A stretch of DNA of 64,000 nt, taken from positions 1 to 64,000 of the forward strand of contig DATMFK010000061.1 in the NCBI GenBank assembly GCA_035556195.1, read 5' to 3'. Shown piece by piece: positions 8,576 through 17,279 of this stretch. The translations under genes and the position numbers were made by a program. The stretch is from G016756615 sp035556195 (GTDB lineage: Bacteria; Pseudomonadota; Alphaproteobacteria; Rhizobiales; Rhizobiaceae). Positions within the stretch are counted from its first letter, which is position 1. Every line of letters begins with the position of its first letter. Below the pieces are notes generated by a model. It saw only the letters and a program-made list of their open reading frames with translations. It had not been told where the DNA came from and ran no database searches.

Positions 8576-9408
8576 CTCAGGTCCTCCATCGCGACAATGT
8601 CGACGTCGGTGTAGTCGATGTTATCCCCTGCCATGGCCCAGATGAAGCTGTAGTTGGACGTGCCGGCGCCGCTGTGGATCGACCAGCCCGGCGACAGGAT
8701 CGCCTGCTCGTTGGCAACGACGAGGTGACGAGTCTCGGCTGGCTCGCCCATGAAATGGAAGACACGCGCCGCTTGCGGCAGGCCGAAATAGAGATAGGCC
8801 TCCGACCGGCGGTCGTGAACATGGCAGGGCATCGTGTTCCAGACGGACCCTTCCGCCAGCACCGTCATGCCCACGACGAGCTGGCAGGATTCCATCACGT
8901 CGGGATGGACGAACTGATGGATCGACCGCTCGTTGGAGGTCGCGCGGGCGCCGAGATCGATCCTTTTGGCATCGCCGATGCGGATCAGTCGAGACGGGAT
9001 TTCCTTGTGGGCGGGCGCGCTCAGGAGATAGAATTTCGCCGGCCTATGCTGCTCGGCGCTTGCGAACCGCACCTCTCTGACCCCCTTGCCGAGGTAAAGC
9101 ATGTCGCGATGGTTCAGCGGGAACGAACGGCCGTCGGCGACGACCTCACCCGCCTCCCCGACATTGACGACGGTCATTTCCCGGCGGTCGAGGAATGCGG
9201 GTGTGCCCGTTTCCTTGATCGGCTGAAGATGAAGAGCCTGCGCGGCGGGCATGGCTCCCCCGACGATCAGGCGGTCCAGATGCGTGTAGGTCAGGCGGAT
9301 CTCGCCGGGCAAGAACAGGTTCTCGACCAGGAAGTTCTCACGCAGCCCACCCGTATCGAACGCTTTGGCCGCTGCCGGTCCCACCGCCTGCCGGATGTCC
9401 ACACGCAT
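8572..9408 (-). CDS. kduI: 5-dehydro-4-deoxy-D-glucuronate isomerase (KduI)
   Basis: A 278-residue double-cupin isomerase that turns 5-keto-4-deoxyuronate into 2,5-diketo-3-deoxygluconate. The zinc ligands fall at H196, H198, E203 and H245, the positions known for E. coli KduI, and the length is the same. The start has weak ribosome-site sequence and follows the GntR gene by 11 bp. It forms a coupled unit with kduD and kdgF. Confidence 0.95.
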   Translation of the reverse strand: MRVDIRQAVGPAAAKAFDTGGLRENFLVENLFLPGEIRLTYTHLDRLIVGGAMPAAQALHLQPIKETGTPAFLDRREMTVVNVGEAGEVVADGRSFPLNHRDMLYLGKGVREVRFASAEQHRPAKFYLLSAPAHKEIPSRLIRIGDAKRIDLGARATSNERSIHQFVHPDVMESCQLVVGMTVLAEGSVWNTMPCHVHDRRSEAYLYFGLPQAARVFHFMGEPAETRHLVVANEQAILSPGWSIHSGAGTSNYSFIWAMAGDNIDYTDVDIVAMEDLR

Positions 9409-9419
9409 TGCAAATCCTT

Positions 9420-10187
9420 TCAGAGTTTCGTCGAAAACAGCCGTTGAAGGTCATCACCGCTCTGCAGAAGCCCGTGATAGCGGCGCTGGCTGGCAGACAG
9501 GTGGCGACGCATGGCGTCCCGCGCGCCTTCGGCATCGCCGTCGGAAACCGCTTCCATGATCGCACGGTGCTCGGCTTGCAGGCTCGCCTGATATTCCTGC
9601 GACTGGAGCAGTTCGGACGAAACCGTCGTGACGAGGTCGCGCGGGATGGTGCGGCGGCCGAGAACATCGAGGATCTCGACGTAGAAGGGATTGTTCGTCG
9701 CCTGGGCGATCGCCCGGTGGAAAGCGAAGTCGGCCGCGCCTGTCGGCTCGCCGCGCTGGAGCTGTGTGTCGAAGTCGCGGAAGGCCGCACGGATGTCGGC
9801 TTCCTGGGATGGCGAGCGCCGCTGCGCGGCAAGGGCGGCCGATTCGATCTCGATCGCCATGCGCACTTCGAGGACATTGAGCACCATGGAGACCTTGCCG
9901 TTCAGATCCGCGGCCAGGCTTTCCAATGCGGTCGGCGCCTGCTCGCTCACGAACACACCGGCGCCTTGCCGGGGAAGAACGAGACCGTCCGCCGCGAGGC
10001 GCGTCACCGCTTCGCGCACGACCGTCCGGCTGACGCCATACTCGCCGCAGAGCTGAGCCTCCGTCGGCAGCTTGTCGCCTGGCTGAAGCGTTCCGGAAAC
10101 GATCTGTTCCCGGATGGAGTCGACGAGGCGGTCGGCGAGTTTCGGCCGTCTCTGCGTCTCGTCCAGCAGGCGTTCGTCAGCGTTCAT
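9420..10187 (-). CDS. GntR-family regulator, FadR/FCD subfamily (UxuR/ExuR-like)
   Basis: A 255-residue transcription factor with an N-terminal winged helix (LPTEAQLCGEYGVSRTVVRE, about residues 40-60) and an all-helical C-terminal FCD domain that binds a small acid. FCD metal-binding histidines are plausible at FHRAIAQATNN and EHRAIMEAV. It lies inside the uronate operon between dctM and kduI, so it is probably a local repressor released by a uronate or a keto-deoxy intermediate. FadR-type regulators of this branch include UxuR and ExuR. The ligand is inferred from context only. Confidence 0.88.
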   Translation of the reverse strand: MNADERLLDETQRRPKLADRLVDSIREQIVSGTLQPGDKLPTEAQLCGEYGVSRTVVREAVTRLAADGLVLPRQGAGVFVSEQAPTALESLAADLNGKVSMVLNVLEVRMAIEIESAALAAQRRSPSQEADIRAAFRDFDTQLQRGEPTGAADFAFHRAIAQATNNPFYVEILDVLGRRTIPRDLVTTVSSELLQSQEYQASLQAEHRAIMEAVSDGDAEGARDAMRRHLSASQRRYHGLLQSGDDLQRLFSTKL

Positions 10188-10217
10188 TCCGGGTCTCCAG
10201 CCATCGCTTCGCTCTCC

Positions 10218-11498
10218 TCACTTAAAGACCGACGGCAGCCATAGCGAGATGGCCGGGATGTAGGTCACCAGCATGAGCACGATCGTTCCGGCGGCGTAGA
10301 ATGGCCAGATCGAACGCATGGCCTCCCAGACCGAGATCTTGCCCACGGCGCAGGCGACGAACTGGACCGAACCGACCGGCGGCGTATTCAGGCCGATACC
10401 GAGGTTGAGGATCATGATCACGCCGAAATGCACGGGGTCGATTCCATAGGCTTGCACGACCGGCAGGAAGATCGGCGTCGTGATGATGATCATCGGCCCC
10501 ATGTCCATGAACGTGCCGAGAAAAAGCATCAGCACATTGAGCAGGAGCAGGATCACCAATGGATCCTCGGAGATGGCGTTGAGCGAGGCGATCATCGCCG
10601 CCGGCACCTTCAGGAAGGCCATCAGCCAGGAGAAGGCGGCCGCCGTGCCGATGATCAGCAGCACCATGGAGGTCGTGCGCACCGCGCCCAAGGTCGAATG
10701 GACGAACTGCTCCCAGCTCATCTGCCGGTAGATGAACATCGTGACCAGCAGCGCGTAGATCACCGCGACGCAGGAGCTTTCCGTCGCGGTGAAGACGCCC
10801 GAGCGGACGCCGCCGAAGATGATGCCGATGAGGAGCAGTCCGGGGACCGCCACGGCGCCCAGTCGCAGGGCCGCAGCCAGCCCCGGGAAAGGTTCGACCG
10901 GATAGCCGCGCCTGCGCGCGACGAAATAGGCGGTGACCATCAGCGAGGCGGCAAAGAGCAGGCCGGGAATGATGCCCGCGGTGAAGAGGTCGGCGATGGA
11001 GATCTTGCCGCCCGCCGAGATCGAATAGATGATCATGTTGTGCGAAGGCGGCAACAACAACGCGATCAGCGCCGCCATCGAAGTCACGTTCACGGCATAG
11101 TCGACGCCGTAGCCGCGGGCTTTCATCTGAGGAATCATCAGCCCGCCGACGGCGGCCGCTTCCGCGACGGCGGAGCCGGAGATGCCGCCGAACAGTGTCG
11201 AGGCGGCGATGTTCACTTGGCCGAGCCCGCCGCGCAGATGACCGACCAGCGCGCCGGCGAAGGCCACGATGCGCTGGGCGATGCCCCCGCGCACCATCAG
11301 ATCGCCGCCATAGATGAAGAAGGGCACGGCGATGAGCGAGAAGACGTTCATGCCCGAATTCATGCGCTGAAAGACGACCAGCGGGGGCAGGCCCATATAG
11401 AGCACGGTCGCCAGGCTGGCGACGCCGAGGCAAAAGGCGATCGGCGTGCCGATCAGCATGAGCAGCGTGAAGACGCCGAAAAGAATCCAGAGTTCCAT
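10218..11498 (-). CDS. dctM: TRAP transporter large permease (DctM)
   Basis: The 426-residue large membrane subunit of a tripartite ATP-independent periplasmic transporter, driven by the sodium or proton gradient. It has roughly a dozen hydrophobic segments and motifs such as GGISGSAVAEAAAVGGLMIP and LGIGLNTPPVG. The start overlaps the dctQ stop by one base. Together with dctQ and dctP it imports an organic acid; the neighbours make a uronate the best guess. Confidence 0.95.
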   Translation of the reverse strand: MELWILFGVFTLLMLIGTPIAFCLGVASLATVLYMGLPPLVVFQRMNSGMNVFSLIAVPFFIYGGDLMVRGGIAQRIVAFAGALVGHLRGGLGQVNIAASTLFGGISGSAVAEAAAVGGLMIPQMKARGYGVDYAVNVTSMAALIALLLPPSHNMIIYSISAGGKISIADLFTAGIIPGLLFAASLMVTAYFVARRRGYPVEPFPGLAAALRLGAVAVPGLLLIGIIFGGVRSGVFTATESSCVAVIYALLVTMFIYRQMSWEQFVHSTLGAVRTTSMVLLIIGTAAAFSWLMAFLKVPAAMIASLNAISEDPLVILLLLNVLMLFLGTFMDMGPMIIITTPIFLPVVQAYGIDPVHFGVIMILNLGIGLNTPPVGSVQFVACAVGKISVWEAMRSIWPFYAAGTIVLMLVTYIPAISLWLPSVFK

Positions 11499-12022
11499 CA
11501 GATTGCCGCCTCTTCGGCGATCGTCGCGTCGATGTCGACCGGCTCTCCGGCGAAACGCAAGACCATGCGCTCCAGTGAGAACAAGGCCACGAGAAAGCCG
11601 CCCGCGACGATCGGCACATAGTCCAGACCGCCGGGAAGGCCGAGCGCGGGCATGGTCGAATCCCAGGTCAGGGCCACGAGCTTGCTGCCATAGACAATCA
11701 TGCCGATGCCGAATCCCATGACCACCACATCGGATATCGTCCTCAGCAGCCCCCGCGCCTTCGGCATGGCGTAGAGGAGCACGTCGAAGCCCAGATGAAA
11801 GTTTTCGCGCACGCCGACGGCCGAGCCGAGAAAGATGAACCAGCTCATCAGCATGACTGAGGCCGGTTCCGTCCAGCTCGGGCTGGCGTTCAACACGTAG
11901 CGGCCCCAGACCTGCCAGGCGACGAAGGCGGTCATCAGCACGAGCCCGATGCCGGCAAGCCAGAGCGCGAGGTTCGATAGGGCCGACAAGAGTCGGGCGA
12001 TCTGCGGCAGGTATTCACGCAT
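11498..12022 (-). CDS. dctQ: TRAP transporter small permease (DctQ)
   Basis: A 174-residue protein with four hydrophobic helices, the small membrane subunit of the TRAP transporter. I chose the ATG at 12022 (MREYLPQIAR) because AGGG lies just upstream and the family usually starts a short distance before the first helix; an earlier ATG would add an 18-residue arginine-rich stretch. The WTEPASVMLMSWFIFLGSA region is typical of DctQ. It follows dctP by 67 bp. Confidence 0.93.
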   Translation of the reverse strand: MREYLPQIARLLSALSNLALWLAGIGLVLMTAFVAWQVWGRYVLNASPSWTEPASVMLMSWFIFLGSAVGVRENFHLGFDVLLYAMPKARGLLRTISDVVVMGFGIGMIVYGSKLVALTWDSTMPALGLPGGLDYVPIVAGGFLVALFSLERMVLRFAGEPVDIDATIAEEAAI

Positions 12023-12089
12023 GGAAGTGCCCTCGAATTCCGTGGCGAAAAGGCGGTGCCGCCGTCGGCAAGGCACCGCCCGGCGCGCC

Positions 12090-13073
12090 TCACTCGGTCG
12101 CCTGGATGCGCGAGACGAGATCCTTGAGCTTGTCGTTCTTCACGAACTGCTCGTAGACGGGCTTCATGGCGTCGATGAAAGGCTGCTTGTCGATCTCGGC
12201 CACCACTTCGGAACCGGCCGCGCGAACGGTCTTCTCGGACGCGGCTTCGCGCTCTGCCCAGAGCGCGCGCATCTTGGCCACGCTCTCCTTTGCGGCAGCC
12301 TTGACGATCGCCTGGTCCTCGGCCGACAGCTTATCCCAGGACGCCTTCGACATGACCAGCACTTCCGGTACGATCAGGTGCTGGTCGAGCGTGAAGTACT
12401 TCGCCACCTCGTAGTGCTTCGAGGATTCGTAGCTCGGCCAGTTGTTCTCCGCGCCGTCGATGACGCCGGTCTGGATGGCCGAATAGACTTCGCCATAGGG
12501 CATCGGCACGGCATTGGCGCCCAGAGCATTGACCATGGCGACGAAGACATCCGACTGGATGACGCGCAGCTTCATGCCTTTCAGGTCGTCGATGGACTTG
12601 ATCGGTTTCCTGGCGTTGTAGAAGGAGCGCGAGCCTGAATCGTAGAAGGCGAGACCGACCAGGTCATGCGCCTCGAACGCCTTCAGGATCTCATCCCCGA
12701 TAGGCCCGTCCATGACCTTGTGCATGTGATCGGTCGACTTGAAGATGTATGGCAGGGAGACCGCCTGGGTCTCCTCGACAATGTTGTTGAATGGCCCGAG
12801 CGAGACCCGGTTCATGTCGATGACGCCGGCGCGCGTCTGTTCGATCGTGTCCTTCTCCTCGCCGAGCTGGGCGGAGTGATAGACTTCGATGGCGATGCGC
12901 CCGCCCGTGCGTTCCTTGACGAGTTCGCCCAGGAACTTGACCGCCTCGACCGTCGGGTATCCGTCCGGATGGGTGTCGGACGATTTGAGGGTGATTTCCT
13001 GCGCGTAGGCAGCGCCGCCGAACAGCACCGCGGACAATGCTGCGGCGGCGGTGAACTTTCGGATCAGGTTCAT
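12090..13073 (-). CDS. dctP: TRAP transporter substrate-binding protein (DctP), probably for uronate
   Basis: A 327-residue periplasmic binding protein with a 24-residue signal peptide ending AYA. The family arginine that binds the ligand carboxylate is R170 in MKLRVIQSD, and the conserved NWPSYESSKHYEV segment follows. TRAP binding proteins that look like this often take galacturonate or glucuronate. The uxaC gene upstream and kduI/kduD/kdgF downstream support a uronate ligand, but none is proven by sequence. Confidence 0.93.
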   Translation of the reverse strand: MNLIRKFTAAAALSAVLFGGAAYAQEITLKSSDTHPDGYPTVEAVKFLGELVKERTGGRIAIEVYHSAQLGEEKDTIEQTRAGVIDMNRVSLGPFNNIVEETQAVSLPYIFKSTDHMHKVMDGPIGDEILKAFEAHDLVGLAFYDSGSRSFYNARKPIKSIDDLKGMKLRVIQSDVFVAMVNALGANAVPMPYGEVYSAIQTGVIDGAENNWPSYESSKHYEVAKYFTLDQHLIVPEVLVMSKASWDKLSAEDQAIVKAAAKESVAKMRALWAEREAASEKTVRAAGSEVVAEIDKQPFIDAMKPVYEQFVKNDKLKDLVSRIQATE

Positions 13074-13119
13074 GGTCTCCTCCCTATTCCTGATTTCGGT
13101 TTACGTTCTCATTCCAATG

Positions 13120-13143
13120 CCCTGGACGTTGACACATCCAGGG
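13120..13143. promoter_or_regulatory. inverted repeat upstream of the TRAP operon
   Basis: CCCTGGA (13120-13126) and TCCAGGG (13137-13143) form a perfect 7-bp inverted repeat with a 10-base spacer containing TTGACA on the plus strand. It lies 46-70 bp before the dctP start. It could be an operator for the GntR protein of the operon or a leader hairpin; the sequence alone does not decide. Confidence 0.45.
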
Positions 13144-13314
13144 CGCCTCAGTCGCCGGCGCGGCCCATCCGGGCCGCTCGGCTTTCGCGCCACTGCATCG
13201 GCCCGAACCGAAGGTTCGGAAAGCACGATGCGGCAACTCCATAGTCGCAGAGCTTCCTTTGCGCGTCCGAACGGAGGCGCGGCGCTCTGCTGCCGCTGCG
13301 CGCAGTCGCGCGCT

Positions 13315-13337
13315 CCAACGGTTTTTTGGACCGTTGG
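13315..13337. terminator. hairpin just past the uxaC stop
   Basis: CCAACGG (13315-13321) and CCGTTGG (13331-13337) make a perfect 7-bp stem with a 9-base loop, 2 bp past the uxaC stop. There is no T-run after it in the direction of uxaC, so it may be a weak terminator, an RNA-stabilising hairpin, or an operator. Confidence 0.35.
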
Positions 13338-13339
13338 TA

Positions 13340-14743
13340 TCAAAGGCGATAGGCACGCTTGGCGAGCCCGTAGGCGAGCTCGACGGCAAGCTCGGCCGCT
13401 TCCTCCTCCCGGAGGCGTCCGGTCGCGACGAGTTCGGCGAGGTAGGCGCAGTCGACCCGCCGCGCCACGTCGTGGCGGGCGGGGATGGAAGGGAATGCAC
13501 GGGTGTCGTCGTTGAAGCCCACGGTGTTGTAGAAGCCGGCGGTCTCGGTCGTCAGCTGGCGGAAGCGGCGCATGCCCTCGGCGCTGTCGAAGAACCACCA
13601 GGCGGGACCGAGCTTCAGGCTGGGATAGACGCCGGCGAGCGGCGCGAGCTCACGCGCATAGGCGGTTTCGTCCAGCGTGAAGAGGATTATGGTGAGGCCG
13701 GGCTCGAGCCCGACGGCGTCGAGCATCGGCTTCAGAGCAGCCACGTAGTCCGTGCGCCCGGGAATGTCGAAACCCTTGTCCCGGCCGAAACGCTGGAGAA
13801 TCCCGGGCGAATGATTGCGGCGGGAACCCGGGTGGATTTGCATGACCAGCCCGTCGTCGAGGCTCATTCGCGCCATCTCGGTCAGCATCTGCGCCCGGAA
13901 CAGGTTCCTTTCCCCGGCATTCGCCTCGCCCGTCCGGATGCGGGCGAACAGGGTCTCGGCCGCGCCGCGGGAGAGATCCGCCGTGTCGGCAGTCGCATGG
14001 CCATGGTCGGTAGCGGTCGCGCCGTGCTCCTTGAAGAAGGCCCGCCTCGCCCGATGCGCGTCGAGATAGCCGGCCCAGTGATCGGTGTCGCAGCCCGTGA
14101 TCTCGCCCAGCATGCGGAGATTACCGGCGAAGCCATCGAAATCGGGATCGACGACGGCATCCGGTCGGTAGGTCGTGATGACCCGGCCGCTCCAGCCGGA
14201 GTCGGCGATCATGCGGTGCCATTTGAGATCGTCGAGCGCGCCTTCGGTCGTCGCGATCGTCTCGATGCGGAATCTGTCGAACAGCGGCCGTGGCCGATAC
14301 TCCTCCTGCTCGAGGCACTCGGCGATGCGGTCATAATACAAATCCGCCGTCTGCGCCGACAGCGGCACGTCCATGCCGAACAACGTCGCGAAAGTATGAT
14401 CGAGCCAAATCCTCGTGGGGGTGCCGCGGAAGAGATGGAAACGCTCGGCGAAAATGCGCCAGATCTTGCGTCCGTCGGTCTCGACGGGCCCGCCGTCGGC
14501 CCGGGGGACGCCGATGCTTTCCAGCGCGACGCCTTGGCTGAAAAGCATGCGGAAGATGTAATGGTCAGGAACGATCAGGAGCTGCGCGGGATCGGGAAAT
14601 GGCTCGTTCTCGGCGAACCAGCGCGGGTCCGTGTGGCCGTGGGGGCTGACGATCGGGAGGTCCCGGACCTCCGCGAAGAGGGTGCGGGCGAGCGCCCGGA
14701 CAGACGGCTCGACGGGAAAAAGGCGATCATCATCCAGCAGCAC
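13340..14743 (-). CDS. uxaC: uronate isomerase (UxaC)
   Basis: Interconverts glucuronate with fructuronate and galacturonate with tagaturonate, the first step of free-uronate catabolism. The metal motif SPHGHTDP puts His at 35 and 37. I place the start at a GTG (14743) because a strong GGAGGGAGG site (14748-14756) lies 4 bases upstream and the resulting 467 residues match the family (about 470); the ATG at 14785 would add 14 residues and ignore that site. It lies 266 bp upstream of dctP on the same strand and may have its own promoter. Fructuronate or tagaturonate reductase and dehydratase genes are not in the window. Confidence 0.93.
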   Translation of the reverse strand: MLLDDDRLFPVEPSVRALARTLFAEVRDLPIVSPHGHTDPRWFAENEPFPDPAQLLIVPDHYIFRMLFSQGVALESIGVPRADGGPVETDGRKIWRIFAERFHLFRGTPTRIWLDHTFATLFGMDVPLSAQTADLYYDRIAECLEQEEYRPRPLFDRFRIETIATTEGALDDLKWHRMIADSGWSGRVITTYRPDAVVDPDFDGFAGNLRMLGEITGCDTDHWAGYLDAHRARRAFFKEHGATATDHGHATADTADLSRGAAETLFARIRTGEANAGERNLFRAQMLTEMARMSLDDGLVMQIHPGSRRNHSPGILQRFGRDKGFDIPGRTDYVAALKPMLDAVGLEPGLTIILFTLDETAYARELAPLAGVYPSLKLGPAWWFFDSAEGMRRFRQLTTETAGFYNTVGFNDDTRAFPSIPARHDVARRVDCAYLAELVATGRLREEEAAELAVELAYGLAKRAYRL

Positions 14744-14859
14744 GAAACCTCCCTCCGCAATGAAGGAGATTTCGTAAGGTCCCATAGATACTATGTCAAT
14801 CGGCTAGATCGAAATTTGTATGATGACTTTCCCTCGGTCGGCCGACTATGGACGGAGCC

Positions 14860-15291
14860 TCACGCCTTGCGTCGCTTCCTGCCGTAGAGTTCGAGACGAT
14901 GATGGACAATGTCGTAGCCGAGCGCGCGCGCGATCTCGTCCTGCAACTGCTCGATCCTGTCCGACTTGAATTCGATCACGTCGCCCGTCTCGATGTCGAT
15001 CAGATGATCGTGATGCTCGCCCATCGCTTGCTCGAATCGTGAGGGGCCACCCTCGAACGCATGGCGATGAATGGCGCCCATTCCCTCGAGCAGCTTCATC
15101 GTCCTGTAGACGGTGGACAAGGAAATGCTGCTGTCGGCTTTCGACGCCATCCGGAAGATCTCGAGCGCGTCGGGATGGCCTTCGGTACTCGACAGGATGT
15201 CCAGGATGACGCGTCGCGGGCGGGTTATGCGAACACCCGCGCGGCGTAGCTGCTTTTCGTAATCGGGCTTCTGAGTCGGCGCTTTCGTCAT
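14860..15291 (-). CDS. mur: Fur-family regulator, probably manganese-responsive Mur
   Basis: A 143-residue Fur-fold repressor: winged helix with recognition segment STVYRTM (59-65), then metal site HHDH (93-96). It has no cysteine at all, so it lacks the CxxC structural zinc sites of classical Fur. That is a feature of alphaproteobacterial Mur-type proteins, which sense Mn2+ and repress sit genes. It is divergent from sitABCD with a perfect Mur-type palindrome between them. The start at 15291 (MTKAPTQKP) is chosen over an upstream ATG at 15357 because the extra residues match no family member. Fur function cannot be excluded. Confidence 0.9.
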   Translation of the reverse strand: MTKAPTQKPDYEKQLRRAGVRITRPRRVILDILSSTEGHPDALEIFRMASKADSSISLSTVYRTMKLLEGMGAIHRHAFEGGPSRFEQAMGEHHDHLIDIETGDVIEFKSDRIEQLQDEIARALGYDIVHHRLELYGRKRRKA

Positions 15292-15320
15292 GGCCGAATT
15301 ATGCGCCAGATGACAACCAG

Positions 15321-15334
15321 TTGCAAAGAAATGC
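15321..15334. promoter_or_regulatory. degenerate second Mur-type site near the mur start
   Basis: TTGCAAAGAAATGC resembles the perfect palindrome at 15412-15428 (left half identical, right half with mismatches). It lies about 30 bp upstream of the mur start codon, where it could mediate weak autoregulation. Assignment rests on similarity to the other site only. Confidence 0.35.
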
Positions 15335-15411
15335 CCCCCTCCGAGCGGCTTATCCAACCCTCAGCTTCGCATTCCCTTGGGGGAAGAGAACCCATTTCGC
15401 CGGCGATCAAG

Positions 15412-15462
15412 TTGCAAACGATTTGCAATTGCATTGACAGACGCCCGCCCTGTCCCTATGTG
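15412..15462 (+). promoter_or_regulatory. sit promoter with perfect Mur-box palindrome
   Basis: TTGCAAACGATTTGCAA (15412-15428) is a perfect 17-bp palindrome of the TGCAAA-N3-TTTGCA form known as the Mur-responsive sequence. A second palindrome, TGCAATTGCA (15424-15433), overlaps its right end. TTGACA (15434-15439) follows directly and, after 17 bp, TATGTG (15457-15462) is a possible -10. A repressor bound here would cover the -35 region, so Mn-dependent repression of sitABCD is expected. Confidence 0.75.
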
Positions 15463-15510
15463 TTTTGTCACGGCCCTTCAGATGCGGCCCGCCCGAGGAG
15501 TGATTGCAGA

Positions 15511-16401
15511 ATGCTTCGCGCCGCCATTGCCGCGCTCATCGCGCTCTGCCTCGCCGCATGCAGCGGCGAAGCCCGTGACAGTGAAAAGTTGAAGGTCGTG
15601 ACCACCTTCACCATCATCGCCGACATGGCGCGAAACGTCGCCGGCGATGCCGCGGACGTCGAATCCATCACCAAGCCCAATGCCGAGATCCACAACTACC
15701 AGCCCACGCCAGGCGACCTCATCCGGGCGCAGGGCGCGGATCTCATCCTGTGGAACGGACTGAATCTAGAACTCTGGTTCCAGAAATTCTTCCAGAACCT
15801 CAAGGATGTGCCGGGCGTCGTGGTGACGGACGGCGTGGAGCCGATGGGTATCGCCGAAGGCCCCTATACCGGGAAGCCCAACCCGCATGCCTGGATGTCA
15901 CCCCAGGCGGCCCTGACCTATGTGGAGAACATCCGCAAGGCGTTGGCGGAGCATGATCCGGAGAATGCCGAGACCTATAATCGCAACGCCGCCGCCTATG
16001 CCGAAAAGATCAAGGCGACCGTGGAGCCGATCCGTGCGCGCCTGTCCGCCATCCCCCCGGAGCGGCGATGGCTCGTCACGAGCGAGGGCGCTTTCAGCTA
16101 TCTTGCCCGCGACTTCGGCCTGAAGGAGCTGTACCTTTGGCCGATCAATGCCGACCAGCAAGGCACGCCTCAACAGGTTCGCAAGGTGATCGACGCCGTG
16201 CGCGCTCACAATGTCCCCGTAGTCTTCAGCGAAAGCACCGTGTCGGCCGATCCCGCCAAGCAGGTCGCTCGCGAGACCGGTGCCAATTACGGCGGCGTGC
16301 TCTATGTGGACTCGCTGAGCGACGCCGACGGGCCGGTGCCCACTTACCTCGACTTGTTGCGAACCACGGCGGAAACCATCGCCAAGGGCCTGACGGAATG
16401 A
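15511..16401 (+). CDS. sitA: Mn/Zn ABC transporter substrate-binding lipoprotein (SitA)
   Basis: A 296-residue metal-binding protein of the ZnuA/PsaA cluster. The start at 15511 has GAGGAG upstream and yields a lipoprotein signal with lipobox LAAC and Cys17, so it is probably anchored in the outer face of the inner membrane. Metal ligands are H61, H126, E192 and D267; the H-H-E-D set and the absence of a His-rich loop favour manganese (or iron) over zinc. It is the first gene of sitABCD, and its stop overlaps the sitB start by 4 bp. Confidence 0.95.
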   Translation: MLRAAIAALIALCLAACSGEARDSEKLKVVTTFTIIADMARNVAGDAADVESITKPNAEIHNYQPTPGDLIRAQGADLILWNGLNLELWFQKFFQNLKDVPGVVVTDGVEPMGIAEGPYTGKPNPHAWMSPQAALTYVENIRKALAEHDPENAETYNRNAAAYAEKIKATVEPIRARLSAIPPERRWLVTSEGAFSYLARDFGLKELYLWPINADQQGTPQQVRKVIDAVRAHNVPVVFSESTVSADPAKQVARETGANYGGVLYVDSLSDADGPVPTYLDLLRTTAETIAKGLTE

Positions 16402-17279
16402 ACCTTTCGGTAGCCAGCGACGTGTCAGCCAAAGACGGCCTTTCGGTCGAGGACATCACCGTCACCTACCGCAATGGCCACACCGCCTTGCGCAACGCCA
16501 GCTTCTCGATCCCCCGTGGCTCGATAACAGCGCTGGTGGGTGTCAACGGTTCGGGCAAATCCACGCTCTTCAAGGCGATCATGGGCTTTGTGCCGCTCGC
16601 TTCCGGAAGCGTCTCGATGTTCGGAGCGCCCGCCGCGCAGGCCCTGAAACGCAACGCCGTCGCCTATGTGCCGCAGTCCGAGGACGTCGACTGGAACTTC
16701 CCGGTGCTTGTCGAGGACGTGGTGATGATGGGGCGATACGGCCACATGAATTTCATGCGCATCCCCCGCGCGGTCGATCGCGAGAAGGTGGACGCTGCGC
16801 TCGAACGCGTCGGCATGGGTCCCTATCGCAGGCGCCAGATCGGCGAGTTGTCGGGTGGCCAGAAGAAGCGGGTCTTCCTGGCAAGGGCGCTTGCCCAGGA
16901 GGGTGAGATCATCCTGCTCGACGAGCCTTTCACCGGTGTCGACGTCAAGACCGAGGACGCGATCACGACGCTCCTCCGCTCCTTGCGCGACGAGGGCCGG
17001 ATCATGCTCGTCTCGACGCATAATCTCGGCAGCGTGCCGCAATTCTGCGACCGCGCCGTGCTCATCAACCGCACGGTGCTTGCCGAAGGTCCGACCGCCG
17101 ACGTGTTCACCCAGGCCAATCTGGAGAAGGCTTTCGGCGGCGTCTTGCGTCAGTTCATCCTCGGCGGCGCCGAACTGCATGCCGACGCGGACCCGCGCAA
17201 GGTGACGGTGCTGACCGACGACGAGCGGCCTTTCGTGATCTATGGCGAAAGGTCGGACGGAAGGGCCGGCCGGAAATGA
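16398..17279 (+). CDS. sitB: Mn/Zn ABC transporter ATP-binding protein (SitB)
   Basis: A 293-residue ATPase. Walker A GVNGSGKST is at 48-56, LSGGQ at 151-155 and LLDEP at 173-177, with the switch His in VSTHN. Length and the KKRVFLARAL region match SitB/MntB. It overlaps sitA and sitC by 4 bp each (ATGA). It drives uptake through SitC and SitD. Confidence 0.96.
   Translation: MNLSVASDVSAKDGLSVEDITVTYRNGHTALRNASFSIPRGSITALVGVNGSGKSTLFKAIMGFVPLASGSVSMFGAPAAQALKRNAVAYVPQSEDVDWNFPVLVEDVVMMGRYGHMNFMRIPRAVDREKVDAALERVGMGPYRRRQIGELSGGQKKRVFLARALAQEGEIILLDEPFTGVDVKTEDAITTLLRSLRDEGRIMLVSTHNLGSVPQFCDRAVLINRTVLAEGPTADVFTQANLEKAFGGVLRQFILGGAELHADADPRKVTVLTDDERPFVIYGERSDGRAGRK

Noticed and set aside
13259..14887. 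Open frame of about 540 codons opposite uxaC
   Set aside because: The opposite strand encodes a full-length UxaC with metal motif and ribosome site; this frame shows no domain.
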